Origin: an uncultured Dechloromonas sp. | Lineage (GTDB): Bacteria; Pseudomonadota; Gammaproteobacteria; Burkholderiales; Rhodocyclaceae | Reading direction: 5' to 3' | Assembly (NCBI RefSeq): GCF_945957265.1 | Contig: NZ_CAMFKO010000001.1 | Coordinates: forward strand, 207,043-271,042 | Length of the DNA stretch: 64,000 nt | Shown: piece after piece, positions 56,629-64,000 of the stretch | Numbering within the stretch: the first letter of the stretch is position 1 | How the letters are laid out: every line of letters begins with the position of its first letter | Translations under genes and position numbers: made by a program | The notes under the pieces: model-generated | The model's input: the letters and a program-made list of their open reading frames with translations, nothing else | Told to the model about the DNA's origin: nothing | Database searches by the model: none

Positions 56629-58038
56629 TCAAGACGAGTGAGTAGCCGCAAGCTGGACTCGCCGGCAATGATCGATAAAGGCTTCTGTCAGGCGGGAGAT
56701 GTTCTTGCGACGTAAAACCGGCTCGCCAGGCGTCCCGGGCGAACCGAACGAGACTTCATGGCGCACATTGAACAAGGTGGCGATCGCCGTGACAACCTCG
56801 GCGTCCGGAATATCCGCCTCAAGTTCTCGCGTAATTCTGCTTTCCAGGTCACCAAGGGAACAGACGCCGCCCAGCATGCCGGAAACCAGCGAGCCGCCCA
56901 GCGTAACTGCGCGCCGACCCAGCAACAAGGCTTCAAGCGTTGCGGTACCGGTTACGGAAATAGTCAGCCCGGCCCGTTTCACCAACTCGAGACTGGACAG
57001 GCCATAGTGGGCAACGACCACCCCGCTGGTATTCTGCAGGCGCCGCATGAAGCTGCCTTCACGCAGAAGAATGCACGCCGGATGCTCCTTGACGACCAGA
57101 ACACAGTCGCTGGGCATGGCAAAACGAATTGCATCGATGGCCCGGAACTGATCGAGAAAGTATGGCGCCGGCGTGTTGATCGAAGATTCGGGGGTGTATT
57201 GCAGCGGATAAAAAATGAATTTCCGGGGCAATTCCTCAATCGAGCGGATATCGCAATGACGTTCGTTGGCACGGCGTCGTGCAGCCCAGATTCTGTCACG
57301 CAGGAATGGCAGGTTGTTCAGGAAGCTGGCCCGCAGGTAATCCCACTGGAATCCGCCGGGCGTAGCCAGCCAGCGCCGGGCTGCCGCCACAGCGCGAACC
57401 GGCAGCGGGGGAACGAATGCATCAAGGACCTCGTCGCCGGAAACATCCGGGCTCCAGCGCGCCGGCTTGGGTGCGTGACGAAAATTCTCGATGAAGGCCT
57501 GTGCCGAGACCCGATCGCGCTCTTCGCTACCATTGGCATATACCGGCAGCGACTCGACATCATCCGGTGAAAAGAAGGTTCCACCGAGGTTGCGACAAGA
57601 GGTCGGCACAACCACTTCGGCACCATATTCCCGTGCGGCCGCGATGAATACCTTTCCGTCGAAGCCCTCGACCTGGGATACGAGGGCATGCGTCGGTTCG
57701 AAACCGCGCATGAAATCGCGCACCTGGCGATACAGGCTCATGGCGCGCGCGTACTGCTTGCCGGCTGGCGCGTACTTGAAAGTTCGTTTTTCAGCTTCGA
57801 TATCGCGATACAGCGCCCCCGGATAAACCAGATCGCCGGAACCGGGATAGCGCTCTTCACCGACGTGATTCAGCACGGTGACACGCTCGGCACCCAGCAA
57901 CCTGACGAACAGTTCGCGATGATGATCGGTCGTCAGGATGATCGCCCAATCAATCGGCGAACCGATGCTCCGGGCATGCTGGATCATGTGCCAGAAGACG
58001 ATGGGGAAGGACCCGAAGCCGTGAAGAACGACTCTCAT
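56629..58038 (-). CDS. Capsule-biosynthesis-type protein (KpsS/LipB-like GT-B)
   Basis: A 469-residue cytosolic protein. The central region KFIFYPLQYTPESSINTPAPY followed by VLVVKEHPACILL at about residue 320 and the later SVTGTATLEALLLGRRAV is the pattern of capsule polysaccharide biosynthesis proteins in the KpsS/KpsC/LipB superfamily, many of which are Kdo- or glycerophosphate-related transferases. The N-terminal 180 residues begin RVVLHGFGSFPIVFWHMIQH and are less conserved. Activity here is not known; a glycosyl or glyceryl transfer is the simplest guess. It overlaps the pyruvyl transferase gene by four bases. Confidence 0.75.
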   Translation of the reverse strand: MRVVLHGFGSFPIVFWHMIQHARSIGSPIDWAIILTTDHHRELFVRLLGAERVTVLNHVGEERYPGSGDLVYPGALYRDIEAEKRTFKYAPAGKQYARAMSLYRQVRDFMRGFEPTHALVSQVEGFDGKVFIAAAREYGAEVVVPTSCRNLGGTFFSPDDVESLPVYANGSEERDRVSAQAFIENFRHAPKPARWSPDVSGDEVLDAFVPPLPVRAVAAARRWLATPGGFQWDYLRASFLNNLPFLRDRIWAARRRANERHCDIRSIEELPRKFIFYPLQYTPESSINTPAPYFLDQFRAIDAIRFAMPSDCVLVVKEHPACILLREGSFMRRLQNTSGVVVAHYGLSSLELVKRAGLTISVTGTATLEALLLGRRAVTLGGSLVSGMLGGVCSLGDLESRITRELEADIPDAEVVTAIATLFNVRHEVSFGSPGTPGEPVLRRKNISRLTEAFIDHCRRVQLAATHSS

Positions 58039-59180
58039 GAAAGCGAAGCTCCGATTCTGCTGAAATTGTCTGCCGAGCGACGCGACAACTCCCTTACGCG
58101 CTCCGCATCGGGTTGTGCATCCCTGGCCCCAGCTATGGTCGCAGCCAGGTCAGTAGCATCCAGGTCGCCCATGTCGAGAAACGGCATCGACAAATGGGAA
58201 CACAAGTCTTTCAATTTCTCGTCGCGGCCGAAGCCGACGAACGGAATTCCCTGCATGGCAGCCAGGACATGCCCATGAAAGCGCATCCCGGCCACGACAT
58301 CGATTGCCGAAAATAGTCGGGTTATTTCCTCGCTGTTCGCACTCATGCGCACCATCGTCCCTTCCAGGTTTGGAACACAGGATTGCACCCGCTTGAACAA
58401 TGCCGTATCGGACACAGCGATACCCGCCTGATCCAGTTCCTGAAAGGCCAGAAAGCATATCGACCAGCCTTGTTTGACCAGCAGATCAAGGGCAAGCGCC
58501 AGTTGCCGGAGAAAATGCTCGTGCTGCGCACCATTGCCGATATCGCTGGCAGCCAGGGTAATCGCCACTACAGGCCGTCGCTCCGCCACAGCAGCCCTGG
58601 AAACAGCAGGCAATGGCAGGCTGAAAACGAGATCGGCCGTAGACCGCAAACCAGCCCCGTTCGCCAGCGCCTGACAATGCCGGAGCGAAGACTCGTCGCG
58701 GACGGCAAAGTCGGCAGTCCGCGCCATGATTCCCCGCATCAAGCGCTTGGGCAAGGCGCCACTCAACGGAGCTACGCCCACGCCCAGCGCATAGACCTCA
58801 AGGCCGCGCAAGCGGGCCATCACGACGAGCATGAATATCAACGCCAGATTGACCGGAGAATTGCCACGTGCATGAAACAGCGTGCCACCACCGAACACCA
58901 GATGGGTACAACCGGCAAGGCTCTTCCAGGTATCCCGCAGGTAGCGGCCGAGACGACGCACTTTGGACAGGCGGTGGTCCGACATGACCTGCTCCAGCGC
59001 CACGAACTCGATCTGAGCTGACGGCACCACTCCCTCAACCGGACACAGACTGCGCACCACAAAGCGCGCATCGGGCACAAATTTGAGCGTCGAGGTGACA
59101 ACGGTATTCAGCAACAGATCATCGCCGACGTTGCCGAAACCGTAGTAACCGTAGAGGAACAGGCGAGGCGATTTCTTCAT
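58035..59180 (-). CDS. Polysaccharide pyruvyl transferase family protein
   Basis: The 381-residue protein starts at ATG 59180 with RLFLYGYYGFGNVGDDLLLNTVV, the family's N-terminal signature. It has HLVFGGGTLFHARGNSP at about residue 95, VYALGVGVAPLSG, and the C-terminal VVAGMRFHGHVLAAMQGIPFVGFGRDEKLKDL. Members such as CsaB and WcaK move a pyruvyl ketal from PEP to a glycan sugar, giving it negative charge. The frame continues upstream to 59375 but overlaps the next gene. It suggests an anionic, pyruvylated surface polymer. Confidence 0.9.
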   Translation of the reverse strand: MKKSPRLFLYGYYGFGNVGDDLLLNTVVTSTLKFVPDARFVVRSLCPVEGVVPSAQIEFVALEQVMSDHRLSKVRRLGRYLRDTWKSLAGCTHLVFGGGTLFHARGNSPVNLALIFMLVVMARLRGLEVYALGVGVAPLSGALPKRLMRGIMARTADFAVRDESSLRHCQALANGAGLRSTADLVFSLPLPAVSRAAVAERRPVVAITLAASDIGNGAQHEHFLRQLALALDLLVKQGWSICFLAFQELDQAGIAVSDTALFKRVQSCVPNLEGTMVRMSANSEEITRLFSAIDVVAGMRFHGHVLAAMQGIPFVGFGRDEKLKDLCSHLSMPFLDMGDLDATDLAATIAGARDAQPDAERVRELSRRSADNFSRIGASLS

Positions 59181-59205
59181 GAGGCTATCCTTGAGCGGCA
59201 CGCAC

Positions 59206-60441
59206 TCAAGCGACGACTTCAGAAATGATCGAATGCAGGCGTTCGGCCACGGTGTCCGCACAATACTGCTGCCGAACCGTGGAATTGCCCCAGGAGGTAT
59301 TTCGCTTTTCGGCCTGTGCCTGCCGGCAATCTGCAATCGACCGCCGCAAGGAATCGACGACCGCTGGCAGATCACGCGGATTGGCCACCTCGCCCCCCAT
59401 TCGCGAAATCAGCTTGGCGGAAGCACCCGGTGGAACAATGCCAAGAATCGGCACACCGGCGCCAAGGTAATCGACCAGTTTGCTCGGCAGGAAAACACTG
59501 AACTCCTCGGGAGCATCGATCACCAGCAACAAATCCGCATCCGCCATCAAGCGAAGCGATTGCCGGTACGAAACCGTCGACACGGTCTGCACAAGGCCGG
59601 CTGGTAGCGCCCTGTAGGCCGAATTCATGAACATTCTGGGCGGTATATGACCAACCAGTTCGACCCGCACCCCCTCCAGCAAGGAAGGACTTTCCCGATG
59701 GAGAATCGCCAGCGCCTTGAACAAGGGCAACGGAGAACGATTGCCGTAGAAATTGCCCAGATAGCGCAGAACGATGCTGTCATCGCCTTCTCGCTGACGC
59801 TCACCGTACAGGGCAGGCTCGAAACCGTGCGGCAGAACCCGGGCCTTGGCACGCCACTCCCCGGGATACTTGCGCATGACAAGATCCAGCGTTTCCTGCG
59901 AAGTAAAGATCACCCGGTCGGCATGGCGAACAACCTGGGCCTCATAGCGACGATTCAGGAAATTCGACAGGGGGAAACGACGACGAAACGGGTTGTCCGA
60001 CCATGGATCGCTGAAGTGCGCCACCCAGGGCAATGCCAGTTTCTGCTTCAGTCGCAAACCCAGCAGGTGGTCAGACATCGGTTCACCGAAAGTCAGCAAG
60101 GCCTGGGGCCGCTCTGGATTTCTTTCGAAATGCGCCAGAACAGCTTTTTCGGCATCTGGAACCCACGACTTGAATTCGTCCGGCGAGCGCGCATACAAAG
60201 GAAAACCATAGACAGCCAGACGATGTGTCCAGCCAGACAAACGCGGCGAAAACGGCACCTCCAGGCGATACGACAGTTTTTCGTCGAAATCCGGGTAGCA
60301 ATCCAGTCCGGATGCAAACTGGTGAACCTGACCGCAGACCACGCCAATACGGGCCGGCAGGTTATGGAGCATGCGTCCGACCTGAATCGCCTGTGGATAC
60401 AGATTGGGCGGCAGCATGTAGGAAACGGCAAGCAGGTCCAA
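59206..60441 (-). CDS. Glycosyltransferase (GT4-like)
   Basis: The 411-residue protein starts at a TTG (60441), one base after the wecB stop, with AGGAG eight bases before it; the longer open frame lies inside wecB. The N-terminus is LDLLAVSYMLPPNLYPQAIQVGR. It has LTFGEPMSDHLLGLRLKQK, WVAHFSDPWSDNPF, IFTSQETLDLVMRKYPG, LRYLGNFYGNRSPLPLFKAL and the donor-site DAPEEFSVFLPSKLVDYLGAGVPILG (Ser-Lys-Leu/Val rather than the plain E-x7-E). This type is common in O-antigen and exopolysaccharide clusters. Linkage unknown. Confidence 0.87.
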   Translation of the reverse strand: MDLLAVSYMLPPNLYPQAIQVGRMLHNLPARIGVVCGQVHQFASGLDCYPDFDEKLSYRLEVPFSPRLSGWTHRLAVYGFPLYARSPDEFKSWVPDAEKAVLAHFERNPERPQALLTFGEPMSDHLLGLRLKQKLALPWVAHFSDPWSDNPFRRRFPLSNFLNRRYEAQVVRHADRVIFTSQETLDLVMRKYPGEWRAKARVLPHGFEPALYGERQREGDDSIVLRYLGNFYGNRSPLPLFKALAILHRESPSLLEGVRVELVGHIPPRMFMNSAYRALPAGLVQTVSTVSYRQSLRLMADADLLLVIDAPEEFSVFLPSKLVDYLGAGVPILGIVPPGASAKLISRMGGEVANPRDLPAVVDSLRRSIADCRQAQAEKRNTSWGNSTVRQQYCADTVAERLHSIISEVVA

Positions 60442-60442
60442 A

Positions 60443-61612
60443 TCAGCGCTCCTGCATGGCACGCGAATAGTCGCACATGGTGTCCAACACCCGGTCCGAG
60501 GCCTTGCCGTCACCATAGACATCGCAGCCGCACGCTGGCTGTGCCCAAACACCGCTCAAGGCATCGGCGACATCGCCGACAATTTTCTGCCGATCGGTGC
60601 CCGCCAGACGGATCAGGCCGGTCTCCAGGCCCTCCATACGCTCGGTAACCTCCCGCAGGACCACCACGCGCCGCCCCAGGCTTGGTGCTTCCTCCTGGAC
60701 CCCACCCGAATCGGTAAGAATGAGCGCGGCATTGGACATCAGCGCCACGAACGGCAGATAGTCCAGGGGATCAATCAGATAGACGTTAGGGCGCGATGCG
60801 CTGCCCAGTTTTGCATAAACGGTCTCGCGCACCCGCGGATTCGGATGTACCGGGTAGATGAAATCGTGGTCTGGATAACGATCGGCCAGTTCGCCCACTG
60901 CAGCGCAGATAGATTCGAAACCGGCGCCGAAACTTTCGCGTCGATGCCCTGTTATCAGTACATAGGGACGTTCATTGTCGGCCGCGGCGACCGGCACCCC
61001 GGCGCCCAGCAATTCGCCGCGTGCCTGGGCACGCAGGCTGTCGTCTGCAGTCAGGCGCCCGGTCAACCATTTGAGCGCGTCGATCCCTGTATTGCCGGTC
61101 ACCAGGATACGCTCCGATGCAACGCCCTCGCGCAACAGATTGCCTGCCGCAGGCTCGGTGGGCGGGAAATGCAGAACGGCAATTTCCGATACCAGCCGGC
61201 GATTCATCTCTTCAGGCCAGGGGGCGTAAATATCACCGGTCCTCAACCCTGCTTCGACATGCGCCACCGGGATTTTCTGATAAAACGCCGCCAGCGCAGC
61301 GGTAAAGGTCGTCGTCGTATCGCCCTGAACAACCAGCCAATCTGGCTTCAACTGCTCCAGATGCGCCTGCAATCCGGCAAGTATCCTGACCGTCACATCG
61401 GTCAGGGTCTGTCCGGCCTGCATGACATCAAGATCGATATCCGGCTTGAGCCCAAAAATCTCCAGGACCTTCGCCGACATTTCCCGATGCTGCCCGGTAT
61501 TGCACAGCACGACCTCGACATCAGGCCGACGCCTGGCGGCATGAACGAGCGGCAGGAGCTTGATCGCCTCCGGCCGAGTCCCCAGGACAACAAAGATCGT
61601 AATTTTTCTCAA
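60443..61612 (-). CDS. wecB: UDP-N-acetylglucosamine 2-epimerase (non-hydrolysing)
   Basis: The 389-residue enzyme interconverts UDP-GlcNAc and UDP-ManNAc. It has FVVLGTRPEAIKLLPLVHAA at the N-terminus, LCNTGQHREMSAKVLEIFGL, VQGDTTTTFTAALAAFYQKIPVAHVEAGLRTG, LITGHRRESFGAGFE and LTDSGGVQEEAPSLGRRVVVLREVTER. All match the canonical enzyme. No wecC is adjacent, so ManNAc rather than ManNAcA may be used, unless the oxidase is elsewhere. Confidence 0.96.
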   Translation of the reverse strand: MRKITIFVVLGTRPEAIKLLPLVHAARRRPDVEVVLCNTGQHREMSAKVLEIFGLKPDIDLDVMQAGQTLTDVTVRILAGLQAHLEQLKPDWLVVQGDTTTTFTAALAAFYQKIPVAHVEAGLRTGDIYAPWPEEMNRRLVSEIAVLHFPPTEPAAGNLLREGVASERILVTGNTGIDALKWLTGRLTADDSLRAQARGELLGAGVPVAAADNERPYVLITGHRRESFGAGFESICAAVGELADRYPDHDFIYPVHPNPRVRETVYAKLGSASRPNVYLIDPLDYLPFVALMSNAALILTDSGGVQEEAPSLGRRVVVLREVTERMEGLETGLIRLAGTDRQKIVGDVADALSGVWAQPACGCDVYGDGKASDRVLDTMCDYSRAMQER

Positions 61613-61621
61613 AACACCCTC

Positions 61622-63082
61622 TTAGGCAACCAAGTGCCAATAACGCTTCTTCAACAAAACCCCTAAGGTTACTACAACCGGCACATAGACCGAAGCCGCC
61701 CCAAGAGATCTGAAGAATCCCGGGACAAAGAAAAGCCCCGAGAGGTAGCGCGATGCCATTCCAATAGCTCCCAAGAGAACAAAAACGCCGACCAGCATGA
61801 AAAACCATCGTAGGCGAAATAAATTGCAAGTTCCGCGTATCGCGATAAAAGCAAACAAACAGCCAACAGCGCTATTTAACAGAGCAATGGAAGCCACCCC
61901 ATATACTCCGTAGCCCAAGTAACGAACCAGCAACCAACCAAGCACGAATGTGCTGCTCAGCGTAAATGTATAGAAAACCATAAATATCCTATGGTTTCCT
62001 TCCATCTGGAGAAATCGCCATAGAGGATTGGCCATAGCTGATGCAAGCATGCCGATCAGCCCAATAGAGAAAATATTGGAAACCATCCCAACATCAGTCT
62101 CAGTGACTTTTCCGTACTGGAACAAGACCTTTATTACATCCTCCGCCAAGGGAAGCAGGAAAGCCACGACAACAGACGACAGGATGGCCATCATGAGAAT
62201 GAGTCCCCGAAGCCGCTTTTCTCTGTTGCCTCTTTCGGCCAGCGGAACCAGATAAGCATCTCTGAAACTCAAAACGCCTGATAGCCCCATGATCAATTGC
62301 TGAGAGACCCCTAATCCGGAGATACCTCCATGCGGCACATAGGAGAGCCATATCCGTTCGACTACCGATGTCAGCGAGGCGTACTGCAATGCGCCGTAAT
62401 GTTGGGTCGCACGTTTTAGCAATGGCCGAAATTTGAACTGGGCATTTCGAGAAAAACCAAGCCCTCCGGCTGACAAGCCACTCAAAAGGAACAATGTCGC
62501 TATCAAATAACCAAATGCATAGCCTACAGCGATTAAACCAACCCGGTCATGCTCAAAATATATGAAGCCAATCGACCCTAACATCAGAACAATCTCAGCA
62601 GAAAATGCCCAGCCGAACTTCCACAAACACTTGACGGCTGCAGACACCGCAAAATATGGAATACCCAATACAACCAAAGGCAGAAAATCAACGCTTAAAG
62701 AGCGAAGTAATTCGGCATCGCCATCAGAAAATCCAGCCCCATAGAGCAACGACACCAATGGAAATAACACCAGAAAAATAGCCGCAGCCCCAATGGCTAC
62801 AAATAACGTAACAACTAAGTACCAGCCCATGGATTGACGCAATATCGGCTCACCATGATCCTCCCGAATTTTGGAGAAAATGGATGTCAAAATACTTTCA
62901 GTGATTACGTTAAGCGAAAAAACGGTGACCGCACCGATCGCATAAGCAGTCTGGTAAACGTCAAGGCCTCTTGAAAACCCAAAAAAACCGACAACCAGCG
63001 ACTGCCTCAACAACCCCAAAACCTGAGCGAGGAGTGTGATCACCGAAGCAGAGAAGAGAACCTTCGAAAGCTGAGTTATCAA
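61622..63082 (-). CDS. MurJ/Wzx-like lipid-linked oligosaccharide flippase
   Basis: A 486-residue protein with about 13-14 hydrophobic helices in the MOP exporter fold. The MurJ-like traits are LLAQVLGLLRQSLVVGFFGFSRGLDVYQTAYAIG near the N-terminus and FLPLVVLGIPYFAVSAAVKCLWKFG, followed by long helical repeats. As the single exporter-type gene in the cluster it most likely flips the undecaprenyl-linked repeat unit. It is separated by nine bases from wecB. The DNA is plainly A/T-richer than in wecB, which suggests separate acquisition. Confidence 0.88.
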   Translation of the reverse strand: MITQLSKVLFSASVITLLAQVLGLLRQSLVVGFFGFSRGLDVYQTAYAIGAVTVFSLNVITESILTSIFSKIREDHGEPILRQSMGWYLVVTLFVAIGAAAIFLVLFPLVSLLYGAGFSDGDAELLRSLSVDFLPLVVLGIPYFAVSAAVKCLWKFGWAFSAEIVLMLGSIGFIYFEHDRVGLIAVGYAFGYLIATLFLLSGLSAGGLGFSRNAQFKFRPLLKRATQHYGALQYASLTSVVERIWLSYVPHGGISGLGVSQQLIMGLSGVLSFRDAYLVPLAERGNREKRLRGLILMMAILSSVVVAFLLPLAEDVIKVLFQYGKVTETDVGMVSNIFSIGLIGMLASAMANPLWRFLQMEGNHRIFMVFYTFTLSSTFVLGWLLVRYLGYGVYGVASIALLNSAVGCLFAFIAIRGTCNLFRLRWFFMLVGVFVLLGAIGMASRYLSGLFFVPGFFRSLGAASVYVPVVVTLGVLLKKRYWHLVA

Positions 63083-63151
63083 ATCAGTTCCATAACCATT
63101 TGTACAGTAGCCAAAGGGGCGCGAGAATCGTCAGAAAACGCTACGAAATGA

Positions 63152-64000
63152 TTACTGAAAGCTGCATCGGAGACAGAACAAAGGAAAGGAATGAGAAGCA
63201 AATCCCTGCTTGAAATCCGCAATCGACAGTTCTTTCTGCGTCGGTTGCGGCACATCGGCAGGATAAAATCTCGGCCCGAGTTTGTACCAGCGAATACCCC
63301 GACGCTTCATCTCCTCGATCGCGTGATACTGGACAACATGGCCAAGCGGCTTGTCGAACAGGTTCCGGTCGTAAGCCCCGACGGCGTACTCACATTCGTC
63401 CCGCGTGAGGTGAAACAATCCTCCGCCAACCATCCTGCCGGTCTCATCGCGCAAATAGACAAAAAAAGCGCCCCCGGCGGCGATTGCCTGATGCTGCGCT
63501 TCCCAGCTGTCGAGCGAACGTGTCGCCCTTCCGGCAACGGACAGATGCAGGCAGCGGAACTCCTCCCAGAGCGCGGCATCAGCCTGCGTCAGGAGATGGA
63601 CATTCCACAGCTTTCCGCCAGACGTGATCAAGGCCTTGTAGCTCTTTCTGAACCCTGCCTTGATCTCGGCCATCGAACGCGTCAGGTCGATAAACAGTTC
63701 ATGGCGCAGGGTAGCGGAGGCCCCCAGTTGCATCGCCTTGTCATGCCAGTCGCTCAACCCCGATGCATCGGTAAATGACTCGACGCTTTCCCAACCGGAA
63801 ATTCCGTTGTCCAGGCAGAAACGATTCAGGGCCGCCAGACTCTTCGTGGTCATGCTCTTGACTGTCTTTGCCGCCAGTTCCGCAACAAACAGCGGTGGGC
63901 GCAAAGCACCGCCGCTCGAGCCGATACGCAACTCGCCCTCTTCCTCATGGGAAACACTGAGCGGCCACAGGGCGCACGGGCGGTTGTCATGGTGCAGGAC
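63152..64000 (-). CDS. FemAB-like GNAT-fold protein (C-terminal part)
   Basis: The frame runs off the right edge, so the start is unseen; 282 residues are visible, beginning VLHHDNRPCALWPLSVSHEE at the edge. It is of the FemAB/BioF2-like double-GNAT type, with RSMAEIKAGFRKSYKALITSG, FRCLHLSVAGRATRSLDSWEAQ, AGGAFFVYLRDETGRMVGGGLFHL, and IRWYKLGPRFYPADV near the end. Family members transfer amino acids from tRNA to cell wall, or acyl groups to glycans. In polysaccharide clusters the acceptor is unknown. A 69-base gap with no features separates it from the flippase gene. Confidence 0.8.
   Translation of the reverse strand, partial: VLHHDNRPCALWPLSVSHEEEGELRIGSSGGALRPPLFVAELAAKTVKSMTTKSLAALNRFCLDNGISGWESVESFTDASGLSDWHDKAMQLGASATLRHELFIDLTRSMAEIKAGFRKSYKALITSGGKLWNVHLLTQADAALWEEFRCLHLSVAGRATRSLDSWEAQHQAIAAGGAFFVYLRDETGRMVGGGLFHLTRDECEYAVGAYDRNLFDKPLGHVVQYHAIEEMKRRGIRWYKLGPRFYPADVPQPTQKELSIADFKQGFASHSFPLFCLRCSFQ

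Overview
The window reads as a chromosomal segment of a high-G+C Gram-negative betaproteobacterium, most likely of the Rhodocyclales (Dechloromonas/Azonexus type). This assignment is inferred from gene orders I recognise (rpfE-recJ, prfB, lysS; ftsK-lolA; aroA-cmk-rpsA-ihfB-lapA-lapB-ugd-hldA-hldD-cysM) and from protein similarity by eye; no rRNA or tRNA gene is present to confirm it. Coding density is very high, no gene-free stretch exceeds 300 bases, and I saw no CRISPR array, insertion sequence or prophage.

Layout. 1-3.5 kb: start of lolC on the minus strand, then an rpfE-type gene and recJ. 3.6-10.4 kb: a divergent unit with an OmpA-like lipoprotein and a MarR regulator on the minus strand, and on the plus strand two CPA2-type antiporters that alternate with a gamma-glutamyl hydrolase and a YbdK-type gamma-glutamyl ligase, ending in a beta-lactamase-fold protein without its active-site residues. 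10.4-14.7 kb: a minus-strand signalling trio (MCP, NIT-domain protein, PAS-PAS-GGDEF-EAL). 15-27.3 kb: prfB with its programmed +1 frameshift, a membrane-anchored unknown, a cupin, a hybrid histidine kinase, lysS followed by a 124-base inverted repeat, an unknown gene, mnmC, a glycine-zipper protein, metY and a GNAT acetyltransferase. 27.2-32.7 kb: lolA, ftsK and a Crp-family regulator on the minus strand, divergent from trxB and an Smr-domain gene. 32.8-35.3 kb: ppa, nadE and glnB.

35.4-45.8 kb, all minus strand: the conserved housekeeping and LPS-core block, which makes aromatic precursors and CMP kinase (a fused AroA-Cmk), ribosomal protein S1, IHF-beta, LapA/LapB, UDP-glucuronate, heptose precursors and cysteine, and ends with a PolB-like exonuclease.

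45.9-64 kb, all minus strand: a surface-polysaccharide cluster directly upstream of aroA. It has a MurJ/Wzx-like flippase, WecB (UDP-ManNAc), three glycosyltransferases, a polysaccharide pyruvyl transferase, a KpsS/LipB-like protein, two methyltransferases (one frameshifted), an AsnB-type amidotransferase, a PglC/WcaJ-like initiating phosphoglycosyltransferase, a WbpM/PglF-like dehydratase, an unusual fusion of a flippase-like domain with a Wzy/WaaL-like domain, and a FemAB-like GNAT protein cut by the right edge. Three stretches (about 45.9-48.1, 53.7-54.5 and 61.6-63.1 kb) are clearly A/T-richer than the rest, which suggests mosaic acquisition.

Most interesting items: the MarR-governed antiporter/gamma-glutamyl operon with overlapping divergent promoters, the catalytically empty beta-lactamase-like protein behind it, the split sensor trio, the flippase-Wzy fusion, the inverted repeat after lysS, and the frameshifted methyltransferase.
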